Assembly (NCBI GenBank): GCA_018222915.1
Contig: JAAEZI010000002.1
Span: forward strand, 1-64,000
From: Algicola sp.
GTDB taxonomy: Bacteria; Bacteroidota; Bacteroidia; Flavobacteriales; Flavobacteriaceae
DNA length: 64,000 nucleotides
Direction of reading: 5' to 3'
The translations under genes and the position numbers were made by a program. Positions 56,286-64,000 of the stretch are shown here, in pieces. Under the pieces are notes generated by a model. The model did no database searches. It was not told the DNA's origin and was given only the letters and a program-made list of their open reading frames with translations. How positions within the stretch are numbered: the first letter of the stretch is position 1; the number at the start of each line of letters is the position of its first letter.

Positions 56286-56316
56286 TTTAAGTATACTTAA
56301 ATATTTTACAAAAGTA
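56286..56316 (-). promoter_or_regulatory. Promoter and candidate DtxR/MntR operator of the metal operon
   Basis: The minus strand has TACTTTTG (56316-56309; -7 box) and, 7 bp downstream, the perfect 16-bp palindrome TTTAAGTATACTTAAA (56301-56286), which would cover the predicted start of transcription. The TTAA/TTAA half-site spacing resembles operators of the SloR/ScaR/MtsR branch of DtxR proteins. Binding would block RNA polymerase at +1, giving metal-dependent autorepression. Confidence 0.6.
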
Positions 56317-56381
56317 ACTAAAATTTTAATATTATGTTAAGGTGAACAGTACTTATATATGAAATTAATTAAATTCAAAGC

Positions 56382-56816
56382 ATGAAAACTTTCTATACCT
56401 TTCTCATTTTAAACGTCTTTGCTATTCATCAATTCAAGGCACAAACCGCTTTCGTAAAAGACTCATTGAGTGTGAGTACCACTATAAAACTGGACGAGAT
56501 TGCGCAACATGCCAATTATCAAGTTCAGTTAAAAAAAATCATTACAGATTCAAGATGTCCAAAAGATGTGATGTGTATAAGAGCGGGAGAGGCAACGGTT
56601 TTAGTAGGCATTTATAAAGAAGGAAAGCACATTAAAGATCGAGAAATCATTATTCATGCCAGCGGGTACGTTATGGAAGAAACCAATTTAGTCTTTCGTG
56701 ATTTAGATCAAAGTATTTATGGCGTGGCTTTAACACCCTACCCAAAAACAGAGGAAAAAATCCCTGATCACACCTATGAATTAGAAGTTGTTTTTCAGCC
56801 TAGAAGATCTCAATGA
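56382..56816 (+). CDS. Hypothetical secreted protein
   Basis: A 144-residue protein with a signal peptide (about 1-20, ending HQFKAQ). A conserved-looking central stretch ITDSRCPKDVMCIRAGEATV (about 65-84) with two cysteines forms a probable disulfide loop; such RCPxxxxCIxxGxA sequences recur in flavobacterial small secreted proteins. The rest is beta-rich. Function unknown. It is divergent from the metal operon and its end overlaps the FeoB-associated gene by 7 bp. Confidence 0.7.
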   Translation: MKTFYTFLILNVFAIHQFKAQTAFVKDSLSVSTTIKLDEIAQHANYQVQLKKIITDSRCPKDVMCIRAGEATVLVGIYKEGKHIKDREIIIHASGYVMEETNLVFRDLDQSIYGVALTPYPKTEEKIPDHTYELEVVFQPRRSQ

Positions 56817-56953
56817 CAACCACAATCATTCGTGCCACATGCCTTGGTTTTTACTTTTTTTCTGGAAGGAATTACGCCAAATTTCTGAAATAAATATACC
56901 ACAGCCGCAATTATTGCAATAAAAGTCAATATGTTTTGCACGATTGTATTCAT
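56810..56953 (-). CDS. FeoB-associated Cys-rich membrane protein
   Basis: A 47-residue protein read from the ATG at 56953, too short for usual ORF calling. One membrane helix (about 4-22) follows MNTIVQN, then a basic stretch SRKKVKTK and a tail CGTNDCGCH with three Cys and a final His, as in the FeoB-associated family (PF12669-like). It lies 30 bp after feoB on the same strand and probably assists iron delivery or FeoB assembly. Assignment rests on context and the Cys tail; known members mostly have similar size. Confidence 0.75.
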   Translation of the reverse strand: MNTIVQNILTFIAIIAAVVYLFQKFGVIPSRKKVKTKACGTNDCGCH

Positions 56954-56983
56954 GGTTTTTTGGTCGTTTTTATCATTAATTCC

Positions 56984-59083
56984 TTACTTTAACAATTGGT
57001 AAGCAACTAGTGCTACAACATAAGCAAAAGCACTCATTACTACCAATTGCAGCATAGGCCATTTCCAAGAATTCGTTTCTCTCTTCACAATAGCTAAAGT
57101 ACTCATACACTGCATGGCAAAGGCGTAAAATAACAAGAGTGAGATCCCACTTGCAAAATTAAACAATGGACCACCTAAAATGGGGTTGACCTCACCAGCC
57201 ATTCTGTTTTTTATCGTTTCCTCTTCATCACTTCCAACACTATAGATAGTTGCCAATGTCCCTACAAAAACCTCGCGAGCTGCAAAAGAACTGACAATAG
57301 CAATCCCTATCTTCCAATCATATCCTAGCGGTCTTATTGCTGGCTCAATGGCATGTCCTGCAATACCAATAAAAGAATGTTCTAGCTTATGAGACGCAAT
57401 CTTTTGCTGCAAATCTTCAGCAGAAAGATTTTCGGATGCGTATTGAGTAGTCACAATGTCCTCCGCATTATTGAACTGCTCGCCAGGACCATATGACGCC
57501 AAAAACCAAAGTACAATGGAAATGGCTAAAATGATTTTACCAGCTCCAAAAACGAAGGATTTTGTTTTTTCCAAAACTGTCAAAGCCACATTTTTAAATA
57601 ATGGTAATTTATAATTTGGCATTTCTACGACAAAAAATGTCTTACTTTTTATTTTTAAAACCTTATTCAATACCCACGCTGAAAGCACTGCTGCTCCAAA
57701 GCCAATTAAGTATAGTAACATGAGTGTCAGCGGCTGATAACCCAAACCAAATATGCGACCTTCCGGGATGACTAATTCAATAATTATAAGATACACAGGT
57801 AAACGTGCCGAACAGGTTGTAAATGGGGTCACTAGTATTGTGATAAGTCGTTCTTTCCAACTTTCAATATTTCTTGTGGCCATGATTGCTGGAATAGCAC
57901 AAGCCGTTCCAGATATTAAGGGTACCACACTTTTACCACTTAAACCAAAACGCCTCATAATGCGATCCATTAAAAAGACAACGCGACTCATGTAGCCACT
58001 TTCCTCAAGTACTGAAATAAATAAAAAGAGGAATGCTATCTGCGGTATAAATATGACAATGCCTCCAAGTCCCGGAATAATTCCTTCCGCAATAAGACTT
58101 GTAAAAGCACCACTTGGCATCACATTTTTGGTCCATTCACTCAGCGAGGCGAATGCGCTATCTATAATCTCCATTGGTACCTGAGCCCAATCGTAGATCG
58201 CTTGGAAAATGGTCAGTAATATGATAAAAAATATAAGGTAACCCCAAACTTTATGCGTTAATATTCTATCGAATTTAATGCGTAAATCCTTAGCAGAATT
58301 CAAATCTATCGTTTGCCCTTCTTTTAAAGTAGCATTTATAAACTGATATCGCTTAATGGTTTCTTTCTGCTGGAGCCGCTTTAAGTCTGCTTTACCTTTG
58401 GTTTTAAAACTATTAATAGCATCAATCTCATTTCGATCCGTTTTCCCAAAATTGACATCCTGTGTGATAACCAACCAAAGTTTGTAGAGCAATTGATTGG
58501 GAAACGCGTTTTTTAGCTTGTTAAAGTAATCTTGATCAATTTCAGAAGCATTCATACATGGTTCCACTGAAAGCTCTTTATAATTGGCAATCAATTCTTT
58601 TAAGGTCTCTATACCAACCTTCTTTCTTGTACTAACTAAAGCTATTTTTGTTTGTAATTGCGATTCCAAATAGGGAATATCCAACTGAATACCTTTATAC
58701 TGCATTCGGTCTGCCATGTTAATGACAAGAATTGTGGGAATCTCTAAATCTTTGATTTGAGTAAACAGTAGCAGGTTTCGCTTTAAGTTTTCAACATCAC
58801 TAACTACCACTGCGACATCAGGAAAATCCTTATCGTTTTTATTTAGAAGTAATTCTATGACCACATTTTCATCTAAAGACGAAGCATTTAAACTATAGGT
58901 CCCAGGCAAATCGATAATATGCGCTTTGACACCCCTTGGCAATTTGCAAATACCTTCCTTTTTTTCTACGGTAATTCCAGGATAATTACCTACTTTTTGA
59001 TTCAATCCTGTCAAAGAATTGAATACCGAAGTCTTACCAGTATTTGGATTTCCAATAAGTGCTACATTGATCTGTTTACTCAT
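56984..59083 (-). CDS. feoB: Ferrous iron transporter FeoB
   Basis: A 699-residue FeoB. The G domain has G1 GNPNTGKTS (11-19), G3 DLPGTYS (about 58-64) and INMAD (G4, about 121-125), followed by the helical domain and about eight to ten membrane helices with two Gate domains (about 280-690; VPLISGTACAIPAIMATRN is a typical Gate segment). It imports Fe2+ across the inner membrane, with GTP hydrolysis controlling activity. The start overlaps feoA by 8 bp. Confidence 0.95.
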   Translation of the reverse strand: MSKQINVALIGNPNTGKTSVFNSLTGLNQKVGNYPGITVEKKEGICKLPRGVKAHIIDLPGTYSLNASSLDENVVIELLLNKNDKDFPDVAVVVSDVENLKRNLLLFTQIKDLEIPTILVINMADRMQYKGIQLDIPYLESQLQTKIALVSTRKKVGIETLKELIANYKELSVEPCMNASEIDQDYFNKLKNAFPNQLLYKLWLVITQDVNFGKTDRNEIDAINSFKTKGKADLKRLQQKETIKRYQFINATLKEGQTIDLNSAKDLRIKFDRILTHKVWGYLIFFIILLTIFQAIYDWAQVPMEIIDSAFASLSEWTKNVMPSGAFTSLIAEGIIPGLGGIVIFIPQIAFLFLFISVLEESGYMSRVVFLMDRIMRRFGLSGKSVVPLISGTACAIPAIMATRNIESWKERLITILVTPFTTCSARLPVYLIIIELVIPEGRIFGLGYQPLTLMLLYLIGFGAAVLSAWVLNKVLKIKSKTFFVVEMPNYKLPLFKNVALTVLEKTKSFVFGAGKIILAISIVLWFLASYGPGEQFNNAEDIVTTQYASENLSAEDLQQKIASHKLEHSFIGIAGHAIEPAIRPLGYDWKIGIAIVSSFAAREVFVGTLATIYSVGSDEEETIKNRMAGEVNPILGGPLFNFASGISLLLFYAFAMQCMSTLAIVKRETNSWKWPMLQLVVMSAFAYVVALVAYQLLK

Positions 59084-59309
59084 TAGAAATTTCTATTAAA
59101 ATATGAATCGCGGTTTCTTTTCGTATGGCCAAATGGGTTCCATTAATATTCAAATACATGGGATCTGCAAAAGGCGCCACTTGAACTAGCTCAACAATAT
59201 TACCAGGTAGACAACCCATTTCCAAAAGTTTTAATGGCACATGAATTGAGGATACATCGGCAATTATGCCTTGCTGACCTCGTTTTATTTCTGATAATGT
59301 AACTTGCAA
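59076..59309 (-). CDS. feoA: Ferrous iron transport protein FeoA
   Basis: A 77-residue SH3-like protein (LSEIKRGQQGIIADVS; LLEMGCLPGNIVELV; GTHLAIRKETAIHILIE) that fits FeoA, the small cytosolic partner of FeoB. Its stop overlaps the feoB start by 8 bp. It begins the feoA-feoB-FeoB-associated operon. Confidence 0.92.
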   Translation of the reverse strand: MQVTLSEIKRGQQGIIADVSSIHVPLKLLEMGCLPGNIVELVQVAPFADPMYLNINGTHLAIRKETAIHILIEISNE

Positions 59310-59314
59310 GCTTA

Positions 59315-59343
59315 TTTAGATTGATTTTAAAGAAGCAAAAATA
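59315..59343 (-). promoter_or_regulatory. Candidate feoA promoter -7 element and imperfect operator
   Basis: The minus strand has TATTTTTG (59343-59336; exact TAnnTTTG) and then a 17-bp imperfect inverted repeat TTTAAAATCAATCTAAA (59331-59315), with 6 of 8 matched half-site bases around a central base. Its position after the -7 box mirrors the palindrome in front of the metal operon. Confidence 0.35.
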
Positions 59344-59381
59344 AAGGAAAAAGTTAGGGTAAAAAAATTGTGACCCTAAAA

Positions 59382-60050
59382 CTATTCATATTCCTTTTTT
59401 AAACGTTTAATATCTTGCAACAAGGAATCAACCGACGCAGGACTTATTCCATTATATAACCCTCTAATCTGCTTATCTTTATCTATGAGTGCGAAGTTTT
59501 CAGTGTGTACCATTCCGTAGTCTTCAGAGGTATCATCCTTAACTACCAAATAGGACTTTCTGGCCAAATCATAAATTTGTTTTCGATCACCAGTCACTAA
59601 GTTCCATTTTTTGTCAATAACACCTTTTTCAACGGCATAGCGTTTCAACTGAGCCACTGAATCTATTTCTGGCGTCACAGAATGTGACAACAACATGACC
59701 TCATCATCTGTTATAATTTGCTCTTGGATGCGCGTCATTTGATCGGTCATTATCGGACATATGGTTTGACAAGTCGTAAAAAAGAAGTCGGCGACATATA
59801 TTTTACCAGCATAGTTATCCTGAGTAATGGTATCACCATTTTGATTTATTAATTTAAAGTTGGCAATGGTATGATATTTCTTTTTATGCTGAATCGTACT
59901 GTCAACTAAAGAAGCATCTACTCTATTGGGCTGATAGATCGGTAATGGTTTCTCAATATCCAAAATGGAATAGATAATTGAAATAATAATCACGGAAACA
60001 ATGAAAAAGGCAATGAAGAAAAATTTAAATTTCTTTATGTAGTCTAACAT
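59382..60050 (-). CDS. SCO1/SenC family copper-dependent assembly protein
   Basis: A 222-residue SCO protein. A membrane helix (about 11-31) anchors the thioredoxin-fold domain in the periplasm. The copper site is TTCQTICPIM (CxxxC, about 94-98) with the distal His in VHTENFAL (about 182). SCO proteins deliver copper to CuA of cytochrome c oxidase subunit II or act as thiol reductases. No oxidase genes are in the window. It lies upstream of feoA on the same strand with a gap of 72 bp and no strong terminator. Confidence 0.9.
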   Translation of the reverse strand: MLDYIKKFKFFFIAFFIVSVIIISIIYSILDIEKPLPIYQPNRVDASLVDSTIQHKKKYHTIANFKLINQNGDTITQDNYAGKIYVADFFFTTCQTICPIMTDQMTRIQEQIITDDEVMLLSHSVTPEIDSVAQLKRYAVEKGVIDKKWNLVTGDRKQIYDLARKSYLVVKDDTSEDYGMVHTENFALIDKDKQIRGLYNGISPASVDSLLQDIKRLKKEYE

Positions 60051-60157
60051 GACTTGATTTTTAAGGCTTTACTGTAAGATTTGACTGCAAAAATACAACA
60101 GAATCCCAACAAATTGACTACATTTAACAAGCTATATTAAAAAGAAAAACAGAACTA

Positions 60158-62095
60158 ATGAAAATTCAATTACCCTTATTCTTGGTGTTACTCACTACAA
60201 TGTCTTATGCACAGGATTTTGATGAAACTTTAAATAGTGTTCGAGAAGCTGAAGCAAAATCTGCTCTTGGTCGCATGATGCAACGCGCTAACCTCAACAC
60301 GGGAAATTACGATCTAAAATACCACAGATTAGAACTAGATTTGGATCCTGCTGTTGCGTTTATTTCTGGTGAAGTCACGAGCTATTTTGAGGCAAAAAGT
60401 GCAATGAACACCATAACATTTGATTTGGCCAATAATATGACGGTCACACAAGTGATGCAACGTGATAATCTGTTAAGTTTTACACAAAATGCGAATGACG
60501 AATTAGTCATCACGCTACCTGCTACATTAAATACAGGTGTATTAGATTCTTTAACCGTGAGTTATTCCGGAAATCCCGTAAGCTCAGGTTTTGGTTCCTT
60601 TGAACAAACAACCCATAATGGAGATCCTGTTATTTGGACACTTTCAGAGCCCTATGGTGCAAAAGCTTGGTGGCCTTGTAAACAAGATTTGATTGATAAA
60701 ATTGATTCTATCGATGTCTTCATGACCACACCACAATTCAATGCCTCCAACGAAGCATATATTTCTGTGTCTAATGGCTTGGAGCAAAGTCAAGTGATTA
60801 ATGGTACAGATAAAACCACACATTTCAAACATCGCTATCCTATACCAGCATATCTTATTGCTATTGCTGCCACCAATTATGAAGTCTATTCTCATACTGT
60901 ACCAAATGGTGGGAACCCTTTTGATATTGTCAATTATGTGTATCCTGAAAGCCTAGTTAACGCTCAAGCCAGTACTGGTGTTACTGTTGATATCATGAAT
61001 CTTTTCACTAATTTATTTGAAACTTACCCTTTCGCCAATGAAAAATATGGTCATGCCCAATTTGGTTGGGGAGGTGGTATGGAACATACGACCGTCTCTT
61101 TTATGGGAAGCTTTAATAGGAATCTGATTGCACATGAGTTGGCGCACCAATGGTTTGGTAATAAAATTACCTGTGGAAGTTGGAAAGATATTTGGTTGAA
61201 TGAAGGCTTTGCTACCTATTTGTCAGGACTTACCATTGAAAGTTTAGATGGCAACGACGCCTTTACCACTTGGAAAGCGCAACGTACTAACAACATTACA
61301 GCAGCACCTGATGGTGCCGTATATTTGTCCGACACCGATACCTTGAGTGTCAGTCGAATTTTCAACGGACGCTTGAGCTACAATAAAGGCGCAATGGTAT
61401 TGCATATGTTAAGGAAGCAACTTGGAGATGCCAACTTTTATCAAGCGTTACAAGATTATTTAGTAGCTCCCAACCATGCTTATGACTACGCTAAAACTGC
61501 TGATTTTATAGCCATCGTGGAAGCCTCTTCAGGAACTGATCTTACTGAATTTTTTGATGATTGGTTATTTAATGAAGGCTATCCTAGTTACACCATCCAG
61601 TGGCATCAGCCAAGCACAAATATGGTGTCAATTACAATTAATCAAAGCCAGAGCGATCCATCCGTTTCGTTTTTTGAAGCACCAGTGCCTTTAAGACTGA
61701 TTGGCACCATGGGCGAAGAACTTGATTTAGTCTTGAACAATACAACAAACCAAGAAAACTTTTTGGAAGCCGTTAATTTTACAGTACAAGACATTTTGTT
61801 TGATCCTGAATCTGATTTAATCTCGAGAAACAACCAGGTGTCATTGGATGTTGAGGATCTCGAACTAGCCGAGAGATTAAAGTTATTTCCAAATCCTACA
61901 TCGACCATCCTTCACATTGAAAAGCCAAATGAAGTAGAGATCACTACCATCAAAATTTATAATCCATTAGGGCAATTAATCACAGAGATGCCTTGGCAAC
62001 CCAGTTTAGAAACCGCTTCATGGTCTTCGGGTTTATTCTTTATTCAATTTCAAACGAAAGAGCGAATAATTACTAAAACAGTGTTAAAAAAGTAG
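60158..62095 (+). CDS. M1-family aminopeptidase with T9SS sorting domain
   Basis: A 645-residue zinc aminopeptidase. The HELAHQWFG motif (His325 and His329) and the third ligand in NEGFATY (about Glu348) are present, and the exopeptidase motif reads GGMEHTT (about 306-312) in place of GAMEN. A signal peptide (about 1-19, ending MSYAQ) and a C-terminal T9SS domain (about 574-645; LFPNPTSTILHIEKP at its start) mean it is secreted or surface-attached. It is a degradative exoenzyme that takes residues from peptides. It has no ERAP-like C-terminal domain. Confidence 0.93.
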   Translation: MKIQLPLFLVLLTTMSYAQDFDETLNSVREAEAKSALGRMMQRANLNTGNYDLKYHRLELDLDPAVAFISGEVTSYFEAKSAMNTITFDLANNMTVTQVMQRDNLLSFTQNANDELVITLPATLNTGVLDSLTVSYSGNPVSSGFGSFEQTTHNGDPVIWTLSEPYGAKAWWPCKQDLIDKIDSIDVFMTTPQFNASNEAYISVSNGLEQSQVINGTDKTTHFKHRYPIPAYLIAIAATNYEVYSHTVPNGGNPFDIVNYVYPESLVNAQASTGVTVDIMNLFTNLFETYPFANEKYGHAQFGWGGGMEHTTVSFMGSFNRNLIAHELAHQWFGNKITCGSWKDIWLNEGFATYLSGLTIESLDGNDAFTTWKAQRTNNITAAPDGAVYLSDTDTLSVSRIFNGRLSYNKGAMVLHMLRKQLGDANFYQALQDYLVAPNHAYDYAKTADFIAIVEASSGTDLTEFFDDWLFNEGYPSYTIQWHQPSTNMVSITINQSQSDPSVSFFEAPVPLRLIGTMGEELDLVLNNTTNQENFLEAVNFTVQDILFDPESDLISRNNQVSLDVEDLELAERLKLFPNPTSTILHIEKPNEVEITTIKIYNPLGQLITEMPWQPSLETASWSSGLFFIQFQTKERIITKTVLKK

Positions 62096-62114
62096 TAAGG
62101 ACTATTGTGGATAC

Positions 62115-62145
62115 TTTATAATATGGTTTTAAAAATGTACTTTTG
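62115..62145 (+). promoter_or_regulatory. Candidate rseP promoter
   Basis: TTTA (3/4 to TTTG) at 62115-62118, a 19-bp spacer, and TACTTTTG (exact TAnnTTTG) at 62138-62145, 28 bp before the ATG at 62174. Confidence 0.45.
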
Positions 62146-62173
62146 TCCGTTCACAAAATTAACGCGACGTTAA

Positions 62174-63637
62174 ATGGAAATTGTAATTAAAATATCTCAA
62201 TTTTTATTGAGTTTATCCTTATTAATTGTTTTGCATGAGTTTGGTCATTACCTACCTGCCAAAGCTTTCAAAACGAGAGTTGAAAAATTCTTTTTATTTT
62301 TTGATCCTTGGGCAAAACGACGTAAAGAAAAAGAACTTGAAGCGTATAGAGCTCAAAAAAAAGAAGATTTAGAAGCGGAAGGCGAAACTTACAGTCCGTC
62401 ATTCTGGGATAAATATGAACCAAAGAGTCTCGCACTTTTAAGGAAAAAAATTGGTGGAACTGAATACGGAATTGGATGGTTGCCTCTAGGAGGATACGTG
62501 AAAATTTCGGGAATGATTGACGAGAGCATGGACAAGGAGCAAATGGCGCGTCCACCTCAACCTTGGGAATTTCGATCTAAACCAGCATGGCAACGTTTAA
62601 TTATTATGCTAGGTGGTGTTATCGTGAATTTTGTACTCGCTTGGTTAATTTATGTTTTTATGTCTGGATACTATGGTGATACAACTGTAGCAACCAACAG
62701 CATACAAGATGGCTACATTATTGAAAATCCGATATTAAAAAAAGTAGGACTTAAAACTGGCGATAAAATAGTCTCTGTTAATGGAGAGACCTATGAAAAT
62801 TTAGCTGACTTGAGTTACAGTTTTATTACTGCTGAAAAAGCGACAATAATTCGTGATGGTAAAACGATGACGGTTGATTTTCCAGAGGATTTTGCTGGTC
62901 AGTTAACCAAGTCTAAAAAAGAAGATGGTCCCTTATTACAATTGAGAACTCCTTTTTATGTCAATGAAGTTATTGACACGATGCAAAATGCTTCTGTTAG
63001 CTTAAAAGAAGGGGATTTGATTGTTGGTATAAATGACCAAAGACTTAAGTATTTTGATGAATTTGACGAGGTTCTTAAAAATTATAAGAATCAAACAGTT
63101 GAAGCTCAAATTTTAAGAGATGGTCAGGAAATGCCTTTCAAACTCAAAGTGAATAAGAATGCGAAATTAGGTATCCAAATGGGTGGTAGTTATGAGGAAT
63201 TTGATAAGTTAGGCTACCTAGATGTCGTTAGAAAAGAATATACGTTCTACGAAAGTTTTGGAGCTGGCACCACCAAGTTTGTCAAACAATTCAAAAAATA
63301 TGGCGAGCAATTAAAGCTCATATTCAATCCAAGCACTGGTGCATACAAAGGTGTAGGTGGGTTTTATGCTATTTACAATGTCTTTCCTGATACATGGAGT
63401 TGGGAGTTTTTCTGGGGAATCACTGCCTTCTTATCGATTATGTTAGGAGTGTTAAATTTATTACCTATACCAGCCTTAGATGGTGGTCATGTCATGTTTT
63501 TACTCTATGAAATGATTTCTGGTCGCAAACCAAGTGAAAAGTTCTTGGAACGTGCCCAAACTATTGGATTTCTAATTTTAATTGCTCTTGTTCTTTTCGC
63601 TAATGGGAACGATATTTTTAAAGCAATTACAGGCTAA
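62174..63637 (+). CDS. rseP: Site-2 protease RseP (membrane zinc metallopeptidase)
   Basis: A 487-residue S2P. HEFGH (His21 to His25) lies in the first helix and LDGGH (about 435-439) in the last, giving the zinc ligands. Two PDZ-type domains are in the periplasmic middle (about 175-320). A charged stretch (about 48-85; DPWAKRRKEKELEAYRAQKK) sits after the first helix. It cuts membrane proteins such as anti-sigma factors inside the lipid bilayer; its substrates here are unknown. The enzyme is longer than E. coli RseP (450). Confidence 0.93.
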   Translation: MEIVIKISQFLLSLSLLIVLHEFGHYLPAKAFKTRVEKFFLFFDPWAKRRKEKELEAYRAQKKEDLEAEGETYSPSFWDKYEPKSLALLRKKIGGTEYGIGWLPLGGYVKISGMIDESMDKEQMARPPQPWEFRSKPAWQRLIIMLGGVIVNFVLAWLIYVFMSGYYGDTTVATNSIQDGYIIENPILKKVGLKTGDKIVSVNGETYENLADLSYSFITAEKATIIRDGKTMTVDFPEDFAGQLTKSKKEDGPLLQLRTPFYVNEVIDTMQNASVSLKEGDLIVGINDQRLKYFDEFDEVLKNYKNQTVEAQILRDGQEMPFKLKVNKNAKLGIQMGGSYEEFDKLGYLDVVRKEYTFYESFGAGTTKFVKQFKKYGEQLKLIFNPSTGAYKGVGGFYAIYNVFPDTWSWEFFWGITAFLSIMLGVLNLLPIPALDGGHVMFLLYEMISGRKPSEKFLERAQTIGFLILIALVLFANGNDIFKAITG

Positions 63638-63713
63638 TCCTTTTTTATAGAACCAGTTACATTTGAGAAGTCCTAGTTCTTAAAAAAAATCAAGTTAAAA
63701 AATTAATAGTCGT

Positions 63714-63744
63714 TTTGCTATATATAAAAAATAATATATATTTG
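63714..63744 (+). promoter_or_regulatory. Promoter of tRNA-Asn
   Basis: TTTG at 63714-63717, a 19-bp spacer, then TATATTTG at 63737-63744, an exact Bacteroidetes promoter, 23 bp before the 5' end of the tRNA. Confidence 0.75.
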
Positions 63745-63766
63745 CGCTCGCTAAAGCGATAAACAC

Positions 63767-63840
63767 TCCTCTTTAGCTCAGTTGGTTAGAGCATCTGACT
63801 GTTAATCAGAGGGTCCTTGGTTCGAGCCCAAGAAGAGGAG
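63767..63840 (+). tRNA. tRNA-Asn (anticodon GTT)
   Basis: A 74-nt tRNA: acceptor stem TCCTCTT with AAGAGGA, D arm with AGCTCAGTTGGTTAGAGCA, anticodon arm CTGACTGTTAATCAG with anticodon GTT (Asn), T arm CTTGG TTCGAGC CCAAG, and G as discriminator. CCA is not encoded. A perfect hairpin terminator follows. Confidence 0.97.
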
Positions 63841-63849
63841 CAAAAGTCA

Positions 63850-63877
63850 ACCCGATACAAATGTATCGGGTTTTTTT
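63850..63877 (+). terminator. Terminator of tRNA-Asn
   Basis: A perfect 10-bp inverted repeat ACCCGATACA/TGTATCGGGT around AA, followed by seven T, 9 bp after the tRNA. Confidence 0.9.
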
Positions 63878-63888
63878 GTGTCTTATAA

Positions 63889-64000
63889 TTAAAATAAACG
63901 CAACTGCCCATCTTTATACTGGTCATGTAAACTCGTATTCAGTGGTTGTTTCATTCTATCTTTAAAATACTTTAATCGCGCTAAAGTCATCAGGTCGTTA
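63889..64000 (-). CDS. 3' end of an unidentified gene (truncated by the window)
   Basis: The minus strand is open from the window edge to the TAA at 63889-63891 (36 residues). The visible C-terminus (LARLKYFKDRMKQPLNTSLH, ending KDGQLRLF) is basic and helical. No family was recognised. The upstream part lies beyond the window, so its start and function are open. It converges on the tRNA. Confidence 0.5.
   Translation of the reverse strand, partial: NDLMTLARLKYFKDRMKQPLNTSLHDQYKDGQLRLF

Noticed and set aside
59355-59375. TTAGGGT/ACCCTAA hairpin between feoA and the SCO gene
   Set aside because: The arms pair over 7 bp, but the run of T that a minus-strand terminator needs is missing after the stem, so it is not called a terminator.

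Overview
The window is AT-rich chromosomal DNA from a member of the Bacteroidetes, most likely a (marine) Flavobacteriaceae of the Winogradskyella/Psychroserpens/Formosa type. The evidence is type IX secretion (T9SS) C-terminal sorting domains, a PorZ homologue, a peptidase and lipoproteins with flavobacterial signals, promoters of the Bacteroidetes form TTTG-N19-TAnnTTTG, few Shine-Dalgarno sequences, and family-specific forms of glutamate dehydrogenase, PEP carboxylase and MetG. The genus is inference. No mobile element, prophage, CRISPR array or rRNA operon was seen. The genes are densely packed and convergent neighbours often overlap by a few bases; no gap between genes exceeds about 225 bp.

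Layout. 0-5.6 kb: a giant secreted T9SS substrate. 5.7-11.2 kb (minus): operon porZ - recO - TonB-dependent receptor. 11.3-17.5 kb: gdhA, an outer-membrane protein, a PLP enzyme of the cystathionine synthase/lyase family, a DUF3298-type lipoprotein, a Na+/H+ antiporter and a DinB protein. 17.6-19.3 kb: ArsC/Spx-like protein, DMT exporter, thioesterase. 19.4-21.5 kb: yicC-gmk-nadD, with yicC interrupted by an in-frame stop. 21.5-25.1 kb (minus): lipoproteins, YraN, a HEAT-repeat protein and an LD-carboxypeptidase. 25.2-32.6 kb: metG, lipocalin and OmpA lipoproteins, a histone-deacetylase-like hydrolase, ppc. 32.8-39.0 kb: an MG2/plug protein without a barrel, a short SSB, a zinc-ribbon protein, a GIDE-domain protein, a CBS protein, an SDR and a TPR protein. 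39.1-47.0 kb: M13 peptidase, threonine-dehydrogenase-like SDR, AraC regulator, HD hydrolase, PlsC, bacilliredoxin and small lipoproteins. 47.2-50.8 kb: a TerB/DnaJ protein, then a sigma factor paired with an unusual membrane protein carrying a TonB C-terminal domain.

50.8-59.3 kb (minus) is a metal-homeostasis block. A DtxR/MntR-type regulator heads an operon with an outer-membrane protein and a complete TroA/ZnuA-type metal ABC transporter, whose two permeases both end in winged-helix-like cytosolic tails. A perfect 16-bp palindrome lies just downstream of the predicted regulator promoter and is the best operator candidate. Next comes feoA-feoB with a 47-residue FeoB-associated Cys-rich protein. 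The end of the window holds an SCO protein, a secreted M1 aminopeptidase, rseP, tRNA-Asn with a textbook flavobacterial promoter, and the 3' end of an unidentified gene.

Most of the window is ordinary core genome. The observations most worth checking are the nonsense codon in yicC, the permease/winged-helix fusions with their candidate operator, the sigma/TonB-domain pair, and a 28-bp element (26/28 identical) in front of two neighbouring genes.
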